From NCBI GenBank assembly GCA_016197405.1, contig JACPVR010000023.1, positions 248,001-312,000 on the forward strand: a stretch of DNA of 64,000 nucleotides. The letters are read 5' to 3'. Below, in pieces: positions 1 through 7,393 of the stretch; the first letter of the stretch is position 1; the number at the start of each line of letters is the position of its first letter. The notes below the pieces were generated by a model that did no database searches, was not told the DNA's origin, and worked only from the letters and a program-made list of their open reading frames with translations. This DNA is from Mycobacterium sp. GTDB lineage: Bacteria > Actinomycetota > Actinomycetes > Mycobacteriales > Mycobacteriaceae. Both the position numbers and the translations under genes were made by a program.

Positions 1-295
1 CTCGGCAACGTTTTCGCTGCTCGGCAGTGTTGTCATGGGCGAACCCCTCCGCATCGAACTTCGGTCCTGATAATGCCGCGGCTTGTGATGGCAACGGCTG
101 TCTGTACTGGCGTTATTTGTCCAGTGATACGAGACTAGCCGCATATTGTCGTAACCGTCGATTAATGCGGGCGAACTTTTTGAATTTTCTGAGAATGCAT
201 CCCGGCGAACTTTCTTAGCTCATCTCGACGGTCGGATCCCGCACGTTGGACGGCCGCGAGGCTCCCGACGGCGCAGGCGCATGATGGGAGCTGTG
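1..295. other. Left-edge non-coding or unrecognised sequence
   Basis: This stretch is less GC-rich than the genes that follow. I recognise no gene, RNA or insertion sequence in it. The short string gcgaacttt occurs twice (about 172 and 206), which may be chance. The 63-codon frame across it has no family resemblance and no ribosome binding site. Confidence 0.4.
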
Positions 296-778
296 ATGCA
301 ACGCGATCGGGACGAGTCCGGACATCCGCGCAACTCGCGACCCCGCGACGCGCTGGGGCGGCCGCTGCCACCGGGTAGCACCGGCGTACCCCGCATCCCC
401 GACGACTTGGAACTGGACGCCGCCGAGACGCTCGGCTATGCCCAGGACCTACTGGACCGTGGATTGGCATTCAATGCCCACGAGGTGCTCGAAGCGGCAT
501 GGAAGAACGGACCGGACGCCGAGCGCGACTTGTGGCAGGCGCTGGCGCAGCTCGCGGTCGGCATAACGCACATTCAGCGCGGCAACCCCAAGGGCGCCAT
601 TTCCGTGCTCCGCCGGGCGTCGACGGGCCTGTCCCGCCGACAGCACCCGGTGACGCACGGTGTCGACACCACGGCGCTGGCCGGGTACGCCGACGGGCTG
701 ATCGCCGATCTGCAGGCGGGCGCAGAAATCGGTGCAGCGCGTCTGCGGGTGCGATTGGCTGCCGAGTCTTCAGCGTGA
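296..778 (+). CDS. DUF309 domain-containing protein
   Basis: This is a 160-residue soluble protein. It carries the DUF309 signature: a helix with LAFNAHEVLEAAW (about residues 55-67), followed by WQALAQLAVGITHIQRGN and a GAISVLRRA helix. DUF309 is a small all-helical family of unknown biochemical function. I chose ATG 296 over the in-frame ATGs at 281 and 284 because a GGGAG motif sits 4 bases before it. The gene lies just outside the repeat that starts near 970, so it is probably the native chromosomal neighbour upstream of yraN and not island cargo. Confidence 0.8.
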   Translation: MQRDRDESGHPRNSRPRDALGRPLPPGSTGVPRIPDDLELDAAETLGYAQDLLDRGLAFNAHEVLEAAWKNGPDAERDLWQALAQLAVGITHIQRGNPKGAISVLRRASTGLSRRQHPVTHGVDTTALAGYADGLIADLQAGAEIGAARLRVRLAAESSA

Positions 779-969
779 CGTTTCTGCGCGCAGCACCCAC
801 GCTTGCACGCCGACAGCCTCGACGCGCGTCGCCGATCTTCCCCACGCTGATCCGATTGCCCTGTTGTGCAACATATTCCAGCTGCCGTAGTGCGCCGGTG
901 GAATACCCGCCAGCAGTTTCCTTTCCCCCTCATCCATAACACCAGTGAACGCCTAGGCGACTGAAGGCG

Positions 970-1066
970 GCAACTGATTTTCCGGTACCGGGTTGTGGAT
1001 GAAAGCGGGTGTGTGGATAACCGGGGTGTTGATGGCTGGGTTGGTGTTGGCTGGGTTGGTGTTGGT
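970..1066 (+). repeat. Left copy of the yraN upstream region (repeat A)
   Basis: Bases from about 970 to 1050 match about 11913-11993, the sequence just upstream of the intact yraN, with roughly two substitutions and one indel. The left copy then carries a 15-bp unit (gctgggttggtgttg) in tandem duplicate, which the right copy has only once. The yraN body that should follow is missing here. The sequence jumps straight to the last part of yraN. Confidence 0.85.
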
Positions 1067-2503
1067 GTATCGACGTCATCGGCATCCGGGTCGGGCGGCG
1101 GCGTACCCCGGAGATCAGTCATCTATACGCGAATCAGCCGGGACCGTGAGGGCGCCGGGTTGGGCGTAGGGCGGCAACGCGATGAATGCCAACAGCTAGC
1201 CGAAGGCCTTGGATGGACCGTAGTCGGCATTTACGAGGACAACGACATTTCCGCATACAGCGGCAAGAAACGTTCGGGCTACGACGCGATGGTCGACAAC
1301 CTTGGGAACAAACACGCTCAAGCGATCATCGCGTGGCACCCCGACCGCCTACATCGCCGGCCGATCGAGCTAGAGAGCTTCATTGATCTGTGCGACCGCA
1401 AGCGCATCGAGATAGCAACGGTCCAGGCAGGTGACATGGACCTGTCCACTGCGAACGGCAAGATGGTGGCCCGGATTGTTGGCGCAACTGCGCGCCACGA
1501 AGTTGAACACAGCATCGAACGTGCCAAGAGCGCGAAAAAGCAAGCCGCAGAGGCCGGAACGTTCCGAGGCGGACGACGGTCGTTGGGGTTCGAGCCCGAC
1601 GGAATGACCTTGCGGCAGAAGGAAGCCGACGCAATCCGCGCAGGTGCTGACCACATACTTGCCGGTGGATCTCTGGCACAGCTTGTTCGCGTTTGGAATT
1701 GTGACGGGCTTCGGACGTCGTTCGGCGATAAAGAGTTCACCCCGCGCGACGTTAAGAAGATCCTGTTGCGGCCCCGCAACGCAGGAATCGTGTTACACGA
1801 GGGCAAGCCGTTTGGTGAAGGTCAGTGGCAGAAGATCATCGACGACCCTGACACGTACAAGGCGTTGTGCGCTCAGGTGGATAATCCTGACCGACGAACG
1901 TCGTATTCGCGGGAACGGAAGTACCAGGGGTCAGGGATATATGTATGCGGGAGGTGCGGAGAGCGCATGCGGTCAGCGCAGCGCAACCGCAGCGGGTCGG
2001 GAGAATGGCGACGCACCTACGTGTGCAGTAAGAGCAAGCATCTGGGGCGGGACATTCGTTATGTTGACGAGTTTGTGAGTACAGCTGTGATTGAGCGTCT
2101 TTCGTGGCCAGACGCGGCGATTGCGCTTGGCGATGCGAGCGTAGACATTACTGAGTTGCACGGCCGTAATGACGGGTGTCGGGCACGTCTCGATGAGTTG
2201 GCAACAATGTTCGCGGCTGGTGACATCGACGGCGCGCAGTTGAAGCGCGGCACAGCAGACCTTAATGCGAAGGTTGAGCTGGTGGAGGCAGAGTTATTGG
2301 CGGCCCGGTCAGGGTCGGTGCTTGCAAGTTTGGTGTTGGCGGGTGATGACTTGCGCTCGGCGTGGGAGAACAGTCCCGCCGATTTTCGGGCGAAGGTGAT
2401 TGATGCTCTGATGACGGTCACGATTTTGCCCACGCCTCCGGGGCGGCAGCCCGGCGGCGGGTACTTCTTACCTGAGTACGTGCAGATCGAATGGCGCCGC
2501 TAG
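995..2503 (+). CDS. Large serine recombinase (phage-type integrase)
   Basis: The protein has an N-terminal resolvase domain with catalytic Ser in YTRISRDREG (Ser48 if started at GTG 995). A recombinase domain follows (about residues 190-300). A zinc ribbon has Cys pairs near residue 317 (CGRC) and another Cys in YVCSKS near 342, and a coiled-coil C-terminal segment comes last. This is the normal layout of large serine integrases that join phage attP to chromosomal attB. The first 40 residues are encoded by the duplicated yraN upstream and 3'-end DNA read in another frame, so the native start was probably changed at integration. GTG 995 and GTG 1013 are the only in-frame starts upstream of the catalytic motif. 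It sits at the left end of the island, as integrases usually do. Confidence 0.9.
   Translation: MDESGCVDNRGVDGWVGVGWVGVGVSTSSASGSGGGVPRRSVIYTRISRDREGAGLGVGRQRDECQQLAEGLGWTVVGIYEDNDISAYSGKKRSGYDAMVDNLGNKHAQAIIAWHPDRLHRRPIELESFIDLCDRKRIEIATVQAGDMDLSTANGKMVARIVGATARHEVEHSIERAKSAKKQAAEAGTFRGGRRSLGFEPDGMTLRQKEADAIRAGADHILAGGSLAQLVRVWNCDGLRTSFGDKEFTPRDVKKILLRPRNAGIVLHEGKPFGEGQWQKIIDDPDTYKALCAQVDNPDRRTSYSRERKYQGSGIYVCGRCGERMRSAQRNRSGSGEWRRTYVCSKSKHLGRDIRYVDEFVSTAVIERLSWPDAAIALGDASVDITELHGRNDGCRARLDELATMFAAGDIDGAQLKRGTADLNAKVELVEAELLAARSGSVLASLVLAGDDLRSAWENSPADFRAKVIDALMTVTILPTPPGRQPGGGYFLPEYVQIEWRR
1067..1124 (+). repeat. Left copy of the yraN 3' end (attL-like repeat B)
   Basis: These 58 bases match 12327-12384 inside intact yraN with a single difference (C at 1074, T at 12334). 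After 1124 the left copy runs into the serine recombinase, while the right copy runs on into the last codons of yraN. The end of identity is the best candidate for one integration boundary. I infer the att role. A serine integrase core is usually only a few bases, so most of the repeat must be duplicated gene sequence. Confidence 0.75.
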
Positions 2504-2642
2504 GTACACAGGGGCGCGAGTCTGGCCGCATCGTATATTTGCGTTGGCAAACAGTGCAGCAACACAATTTCGATGCGCGCCCAAAAGGTTCACGTAGTAC
2601 AGTGCCCCTCACTTATCCAATCGAGTTGCATGGGGGCAGCAG

Positions 2643-3284
2643 TTGGCAGATTCGGGCGGGCATGTCTGGGAGGGCATCAAGACCGGAATTACGTTTCTTA
2701 GCTTGGTTGTCGCGGCTCTTGCGTTCCGGCAGAGCATGGAAACCTCAAAGAAGCAACAGGAACTATCCGAACGGGCAGTTTCAATTCAACAGAAGGCCCT
2801 CGAACGGCAGGCGCCGGCTTATCGCATCGGCTTTATCCGAATACTTGTTTCTGATGATGCGGGAAGCACCAAAACATATCCTGAATATGGACCGAGTGAG
2901 CACTTGACTATTCCATTAGATATCTGGAGGTCTATGCCCTCACATTATGTGACTTTTTCGGTTGCAAATTCGGGGAACAATCCGATTTACGTCAGCCGAA
3001 TTGGCATCGGGGCGGACGAAAAAAATGTAGCCTGGGCACAGGCTAAAAAAGAGGGGCAGTTCTGGTGTAACGACAGAGGTGACCCCGAAAAGTATACAGA
3101 CTGCGCCAGTGATATTCAGGTGAATTCAGAAGTTAAGTACACTCTGGCGTTAGATGACCGCGTGTTGAAATACGTTAATAAAGATTGGCAAGATACTGGC
3201 CTGGAAGTGTGTATTGAAGTAGAGACAATAGGTACAGATTGCGCAAAATCTTGGGCATCCATGCCTCACGACTTTGCAACTTAG
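2643..3284 (+). CDS. Hypothetical single-pass membrane protein of the island
   Basis: This 213-residue protein has one predicted membrane helix near the N-terminus (GITFLSLVVAALAF, residues 14-27). A charged coiled-coil-like stretch follows (about 28-55), then a beta-rich domain with two Cys pairs (WCND/DCAS region and VCIE/DCAK region). The TTG start follows a GGGGG-rich leader and is uncertain. Base composition is markedly AT-richer than the housekeeping genes, consistent with transfer. I do not recognise the family. Its place beside the integrase suggests it is cargo, perhaps a membrane effector or superinfection protein, but that is a guess. Confidence 0.6.
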   Translation: MADSGGHVWEGIKTGITFLSLVVAALAFRQSMETSKKQQELSERAVSIQQKALERQAPAYRIGFIRILVSDDAGSTKTYPEYGPSEHLTIPLDIWRSMPSHYVTFSVANSGNNPIYVSRIGIGADEKNVAWAQAKKEGQFWCNDRGDPEKYTDCASDIQVNSEVKYTLALDDRVLKYVNKDWQDTGLEVCIEVETIGTDCAKSWASMPHDFAT

Positions 3285-3326
3285 CGACTAGAGGGGAGAA
3301 CCGCTTGAATGTCTACATCTAGGGCG

Positions 3327-3368
3327 GTGGGATCGTGGCTGGACCGCGGTCCCACACTGCCACTTTTT
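3327..3368 (+). terminator. Possible intrinsic terminator between convergent genes
   Basis: An inverted repeat (gtggga at 3327 pairing with tcccac ending 3355) is followed after nine bases by a T run at 3364-3368. It lies between the plus-strand membrane protein and the minus-strand phage genes. The T run is further from the stem than in classical terminators. Confidence 0.35.
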
Positions 3369-3439
3369 AGCTCGTTGCTGAGCTATAAAACATCGGGCAA
3401 CTGAATGTAGGAGCACAAAATCCCCGGTGTGATTCATGG

Positions 3440-3758
3440 CTACCAGGCGCGAACCCGGTAGCGATTTAGTGCCGCCAGCTCCGCTACAGACCAGCCGTCG
3501 AAGCCAGCTCTGTACGAGACGCTGAAAGGTCCCATCGACTCGCTAGAAACGATCTGGGACGGATCACGCAACAGGCGTGCGGCTGCAGACAGGATCGCAG
3601 CGCGAACGTCGTCGTTTGGTTCACCGGCTGAAAATCCCTGCCCCCGTGTGTAAGCCGATGCCAACGCTGTCACCACTTGGATGACAGCGTTGGCTTGATC
3701 GGCAGTCACATCAGTGCCGAGAAATTTCAGCCAGATCAGAGCTTGTCGGCGCAGCCAT
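3440..3758 (-). pseudogene. Phage head-tail connector-like protein, frameshifted
   Basis: The gene starts at ATG 3758 (MAAPTSSDLA), three bases after the capsid stop. The first frame ends after 15 codons. A one-base shift within gctgaaattt (about 3722-3731) continues it as FLGTDVTADQANAVIQVV and on through LSAAARLLRDPSQIVS to a stop at 3440. Joined, this gives about 105 residues with the size, helical make-up and post-capsid position of mycobacteriophage/actinophage head-tail connector proteins. The shift argues for decay of the prophage. The family call rests on position and general resemblance. Confidence 0.6.
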
Positions 3759-3760
3759 GA

Positions 3761-4094
3761 TTAGGCCGCGTCGTACAGGCGGATTACGCCGGCCGGGTTG
3801 GCGAAACCAAACCCGATGCGGGCGGTGCCACGAACCTGCACCGCATCCTCTGCGAAGGCAGCGGATGTGTCCTTGACGATGGTCGTTCCGGTGCGCTGCA
3901 CAAGGTGAATCTGTGAGCTGTCCAGCCCCCACGCATTGCCTACAGCCACCGACGGGCTGACCAGAACTTTGAACGCCGGCAAGCGTCGTTCCGTCGCCCA
4001 CGTTCTCAAACAGACCCTTGTTGGAACCGCTCTGCTCCTTGGCCTTCGCCAGGGTCAACGCAACATCCGGGGTCAGAACGAAAACACTCAGCTC
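3761..4094 (-). pseudogene. Phage major capsid protein, C-terminal fragment with frameshift
   Basis: The 82-codon C-terminal part (GLDSSQIHLVQRTGT, AVQVRGTARIGFGFANP) closely resembles the end of HK97-fold capsid proteins of actinophages. The preceding part, LSVFVLTPDVALTLAKAKEQ to about 3980, lies in another frame, so one indel near 3965-4000 breaks the gene. Nothing recognisable as capsid precedes about 4094. The fragment lacks the N-terminal delta domain and most of the core, so it cannot form a capsid. Together with the connector it marks this segment as a cryptic prophage. Confidence 0.75.
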
Positions 4095-4300
4095 AGAACG
4101 CGGCGAACCGGGCCGAACCGCGCGACCTGGGTCGCCACGGCAACACACTGTTGTCCACGGCCCATTTCGGGCCAGCCGTCACCTACACTCTCCAATCAAT
4201 GTCTTGGGGATCAACTTTGTTGCTTTCGTTGTCGCAGGCCGCTGGCGTTGGCGGCCTGGCTTTAGGCATGTATAACTACAAACATTAGAGACAGCAGCCG

Positions 4301-4755
4301 GTGCAGGCGCGCCAAGCGGAATTACGCAAAGAATTGCAAGAAACGTTACGTACAGCCGCCAATGCAAGACGCAATATTCGGTTTCACCTCGACGCCGTTT
4401 CAGGTTACGATTCAGAACAAGGGCGCGAGCTTTTAGCTGCGGCGGACACGCTTGAAGAGGTTGAAAGTAAACTCGACGAAATTAGCATTCAGTCACATCG
4501 CCTAACTCGGCCCCGATTAGGCAAACGGCCGACGCCATTGGCTATTTTGCAGCCGCGTTTAAACGGTATGCAGATAAGGTCGGAAAATCCGATCCAGATT
4601 CCGTTTATCTTCGGCGAACGACGCAGGAAGACGCCAACGAACTTGCCAGTGTCGCGGGGCGCAAGATCGACGAACTATTGAGCGCGCTGGCTCTAATTGA
4701 TCAAGGGTCTCGTCGAACATACAGAAAATACAAGCGCTATCCTCGGGCTAAGTAA
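4301..4755 (+). pseudogene. Hypothetical helical protein broken by a frameshift
   Basis: Two adjacent reading frames look like one protein. GTG 4301 opens a helical, charged frame (RKELQETLRTAANARRNI ... LEEVESKLDEISI). From about 4486 to TAA 4755 the frame two bases on reads RQTADAIGYFAAAFKRYA ... LLSALALIDQGSRRTYRKYK. Both halves have a real-protein composition, while the original frame turns Arg/Pro-rich after about 4500. The shift lies between 4486 and about 4545, and I see no slippery heptamer. A decayed small gene of the prophage is the simplest reading. I do not recognise the family. Confidence 0.5.
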
Positions 4756-4817
4756 TTGTCTCTGCGCTGGCCGATCGAGGAGAGGGATAGACCGCGTTAG
4801 GGTCACCCCCACCCTGG

Positions 4818-4985
4818 TTAGAGCTGTTCGAGGTCGCCGGCGTTGAACAGCGGGACGATATGGCGTGACGGTCGGATGTAGGTGCCGACTACACGTAGTT
4901 GGCCGTCTCGCCGGTAGCGGTGGACTGTTTGGACACTGATGTGCAGTCGTCCTGCGACACCGACGGCGGTCAGCAGCTCAGGCAT
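4818..4985 (-). CDS. Excisionase-like small HTH protein (candidate recombination directionality factor)
   Basis: This 55-residue gene starts at ATG 4985 and ends at TAA 4818. It reads MPELLTAVGVAGRLHIS, then VQTVHRYRRDGQLRVV and ends in NAGDLEQL. The pattern of an early helix, a V-TVHRYRRDG recognition helix and a wing ending in a D-L-E-L motif is typical of MerR/Xis-type excisionases. Several serine-integrase prophages, including the mycobacterial phiRv1 type, use a small Xis-like protein to reverse integration. The location about 2.3 kb from the recombinase and beside HNH fits that role, but the functional assignment is inference. Confidence 0.6.
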   Translation of the reverse strand: MPELLTAVGVAGRLHISVQTVHRYRRDGQLRVVGTYIRPSRHIVPLFNAGDLEQL

Positions 4986-5035
4986 CGCATTGCTGCTGCC
5001 TGGTGTGCGTTCTAACGGCTCAGTTGTGGATTCGT

Positions 5036-5416
5036 TCAGTTGGTTGATTGGTGCCGTCGGCGGTGTTGTCGACGGTTCTCGATTGCTGCGAGAACCTGCG
5101 CGCGTTCAAGGTCGGTGCAATGGTCTTGGCGTTCAGAGTTGCGGCGTCGGCACAACATGCGGCAGTTCAGTTCCTCGTGCGCAAGTTCAGGCGCCGACGA
5201 AAGTGGGATGATGTGATCCACCGTGAGATCCGTCTTGCTGCCGCATTGTTCGCAGAACGGTGACGCTTTGCGTAGCCGCGTTGAGAGCTTGCGCCACGCC
5301 CAGTCGTTGGACCTCCTGCCCTTCATGCCCGGCGGATACCGGTGCCTTGGAGTGCAGTCTGCGCATCGACTTCCTGCAGCGATGAGCCTGCCGCAGCCGA
5401 TGCAAGGTCGGTTCAT
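5036..5416 (-). CDS. HNH endonuclease (phage-type)
   Basis: This 126-residue protein has two N-terminal Cys pairs (CIGC, CADC), then a second zinc site and HNH core. That core is CEQCGSK followed by LTVDHIIPLS, where the DH is the metal-binding and catalytic part, and then ELNCRMLCRRRN. Free-standing HNH proteins of this size lie next to terminase genes in many actinophages and aid DNA packaging. Its ATG overlaps the stop of the upstream minus-strand gene by four bases, indicating co-translation. It appears intact, unlike the capsid and connector. Confidence 0.85.
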   Translation of the reverse strand: MNRPCIGCGRLIAAGSRCADCTPRHRYPPGMKGRRSNDWAWRKLSTRLRKASPFCEQCGSKTDLTVDHIIPLSSAPELAHEELNCRMLCRRRNSERQDHCTDLERAQVLAAIENRRQHRRRHQSTN

Positions 5417-5561
5417 TCCAGATGGTCAGCGATGTCGAGCAGCAAGGCGGACAAGTTACATGCCTCACGCTTCGACGGGATACCGACGTTGAGCACCCGT
5501 TCCTCGTGACGCAACGTCAGGTACGCGAAGACGTCGCCACGTTCGGTTTCTGCAACCGTGC
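5413..5561 (-). pseudogene. Small phage gene truncated at its 5' end
   Basis: The reading frame ends at TGA 5413, overlapping the HNH start by four bases. It encodes about 49 credible residues (ERGDVFAYLTLRHEERVLNV ... LSALLLDIADHLE). Going upstream it runs at 5562 into antisense comM sequence with no credible start codon on the phage side. The start was therefore lost when the comM fragment was joined here. I do not recognise the family. Confidence 0.5.
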
Positions 5562-5692
5562 CGGTGTCGTTGGGGGAGTTGGCGCTCGATGGCCGGGTCC
5601 GCGGGGTGCGTGGGGTCTTGCCTGCGGTGTTGGCGGCGCGGCGGGATGGCTGGCCGACGGTGTCGAGGTCCTCGGCGTCAGCGGGCTGGGGA
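5562..5692 (+). pseudogene. comM internal fragment (second copy) with 46-nt deletion
   Basis: Bases 5562-5692 match comM 12712-12891 in the same orientation with about three substitutions. The stretch 12811-12856 is missing, leaving a ggtg/ggtg microhomology scar at 5657-5660. The fragment covers codons of roughly residues 105-164 of ComM and cannot encode a working protein. It marks the border between the prophage remnant and the cargo. It suggests that comM was once the neighbour or target of an insertion here. Confidence 0.85.
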
Positions 5693-6130
5693 GGCAAAGA
5701 TGACTCCGCGGCCGCCAAGAAGGTCGCTCATGCCAAGAAGATCGCTGAGTCGTACAAGCGAATCACAGCGCCACATATGACATTAAAGATCACAGCTGAA
5801 GGAGAAGTCCTAGTTGCCGCCGACAGAGTGGTCGCAGCACTTCATACTGTAGTACACACAACGACGGAATCGGTTGCGGTCGCCGTTGCTCAGAGGGCGG
5901 CGGCAGATGAAGTTAACAACTTTTCGAACGCTGTCCGAAGAGAGATTGGTAAGACCGAGTACACACCCGAGCGCTCGAAGAAGGCGGTCAACAGTTTCCT
6001 CGACGTCTTGGCGCGGCAGACAGATGACTTCGTCGAGACCGCCAGGGAAGAGATGCTCGCTCAGGGATTTGGGAGTACCCCTTGGGATAACTACGAGCGT
6101 AAGACCCCGAAAATACCGCCGATGATCTAG
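5660..6130 (+). CDS. Hypothetical protein upstream of the DUF6602-like gene
   Basis: The reading frame encodes an alpha-helical, hydrophilic protein. Features include AKKIAESYKRITA, AADRVVAALHTVVHTTTE, a region rich in Ala/Glu/Arg, and ARQTDDFVETAREEMLAQGF near the end. No signal peptide or membrane helix is seen. The start is unclear. GTG 5660 lies inside the comM fragment, whereas ATG 5777 would give a 117-residue protein but remove helix-forming residues. The native 5' end was probably replaced at the junction. It ends 43 bases before the DUF6602-like gene, in the same direction, so the two may work together. I do not recognise the family. Confidence 0.5.
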   Translation: MSRSSASAGWGGKDDSAAAKKVAHAKKIAESYKRITAPHMTLKITAEGEVLVAADRVVAALHTVVHTTTESVAVAVAQRAAADEVNNFSNAVRREIGKTEYTPERSKKAVNSFLDVLARQTDDFVETAREEMLAQGFGSTPWDNYERKTPKIPPMI

Positions 6131-6161
6131 GCATGTCGTTCGTGCGGAACACTTCTACGAT

Positions 6162-6167
6162 TATGTT
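6162..6167 (+). promoter_or_regulatory. -10 element for a leaderless DUF6602-like mRNA
   Basis: TATGTT fits the mycobacterial TANNNT -10 motif and is followed by exactly six bases before ATG 6174. No Shine-Dalgarno precedes that ATG. This is the usual geometry of leaderless transcripts. Confidence 0.45.
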
Positions 6168-6173
6168 TGATAC

Positions 6174-7124
6174 ATGATTCACAAGCACCACGAGTGGCTA
6201 GCAGACGTGAACAAATCCATCGTGGAGTCGTACGACCGCGAACAAGAGACGTCTCGTGAGCCGGGAAGAACGCAGGAGACTGGACACACCGTCGAGTCGC
6301 GTTGGGATGAAGTGCTCGCCGAATGGCTTCCGCCCCAATACGAGATTGGAAAGCGTAAGTACCTGCTTCTGGAAAAAGATGACGGTCCAGAGACAACCAA
6401 GGAGACTGATCTGGTCGTATTTTATCCGCACTATCCCGCAAAGCTACGCAAAAAGAACTATGTGCTCGCATCAGGTGTGGCCGCCGCGTTCAGCGTCCGA
6501 CGGACAGTGGGCAGGAAAGACATTGAGGACGCCTACAAGGAAGCTTTGCTTCTCCGGCGCGGAATGAGGATTCGCGAAGGGACGCTTCAAGCTCACCTGA
6601 TCCCGCCGGTTTTCTTCGGCCTACTCGGAGAATCCCACGAGTGGAAGGCCCCGGCAAGTACTCCGGAAGACAACATCAAGGCGATAACGGGTGAGTTCGA
6701 TCGAGACCTGGTCGGGTCTCCCCGTGAAGGGCTGGACTTGATTTGCATTGCGGATCTAGGGACTTGGAGCAGGACGGTTAGTATCCTCCCCGCGGCGTTC
6801 CTGAAGCGACAGACGGCAGCAGTCCCGAAATTCTCGATCTTTACTAACTCTTACGGAACAGACTCTTTGGTCATGTCCGGGATGCTCCACGACTATGAGC
6901 AACAAAATTTGTCGCCGCTGACCAGCTTGATCGGAGCGCTGTGGGACAAACTGGCTTCAAACGACCCCAGCCTCAAGCCGCTCGCGAACGGTCTCCGTAT
7001 CACCAAGACCATGGATGCTCGTGGCTCATTCGATATGGGATCGGGACCGTACAAATTGGCGGAGATTGCAACACCGAAGATCGACAGCCAGTACAGGAAC
7101 CACACTGAGCCCTGGTCGGTGTGA
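6174..7124 (+). CDS. DUF6602-like protein (possible nuclease-type defence or cargo gene)
   Basis: This is a 316-residue soluble protein. It has an N-terminal helical start (HHEWLADVNKSIVESYDRE) and a central alpha/beta core with ETDLVVFYPHY (about residues 80-90) and VLASGVAAAFSVRRT (about 100-114). The order of acidic D, beta strand and a following (E/F)xV(K/R) strand resembles DUF6602 proteins, which look like PD-(D/E)XK nuclease relatives. Here the expected Lys is Arg and the preceding acid is absent, so catalysis is doubtful. The C-terminal half (LISLIGALWDK-type helices) is unplaced. It sits in mobile DNA behind a helical partner gene, a context common for anti-phage modules. Confidence 0.55.
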   Translation: MIHKHHEWLADVNKSIVESYDREQETSREPGRTQETGHTVESRWDEVLAEWLPPQYEIGKRKYLLLEKDDGPETTKETDLVVFYPHYPAKLRKKNYVLASGVAAAFSVRRTVGRKDIEDAYKEALLLRRGMRIREGTLQAHLIPPVFFGLLGESHEWKAPASTPEDNIKAITGEFDRDLVGSPREGLDLICIADLGTWSRTVSILPAAFLKRQTAAVPKFSIFTNSYGTDSLVMSGMLHDYEQQNLSPLTSLIGALWDKLASNDPSLKPLANGLRITKTMDARGSFDMGSGPYKLAEIATPKIDSQYRNHTEPWSV

Positions 7125-7293
7125 GCTCGTCGCTCCTCTAAGAGGGTCGTAGCGCTATTTCATAACCACGCGAATAACTGCGGAGAATGTTGTCGCGTCA
7201 GTGATCAACACGGGCACGCCGCTCGCCTTCGTTGATTTGCGGACATAAGCCGCCAGATCAAAACCGCTATTCATCTGCATTCAGTATGAGGCT

Positions 7294-7318
7294 AAAGCTG
7301 TTGTAATTCAACAACTTT
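7294..7318 (+). promoter_or_regulatory. Inverted repeat in the intergenic region (operator or hairpin)
   Basis: AAAGCTGTTG and CAACAACTTT are complementary at nine of ten positions around a five-base loop (taatt). It lies 170 bases after the DUF6602-like gene and 76 bases before the next start. It could be a weak terminator or an operator. No T run follows. Confidence 0.35.
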
Positions 7319-7393
7319 CGTGTGTAAATAGGCGCAGCATTGGCTGTTCGGTTGATGTTTCGCACATTTCAGTAGAGATTGGAGGTGATTTAT

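Noticed and set aside
1035..1064. Tandem 15-bp repeat as a CRISPR or minisatellite
   Set aside because: Only two units exist and there are no spacers. It is a local duplication in the left repeat.
4179..4367. 62-codon minus-strand frame with a signal-like start
   Set aside because: The signal-like part is followed by Arg/Thr-rich sequence, and it overlaps the start of the plus-strand broken gene.
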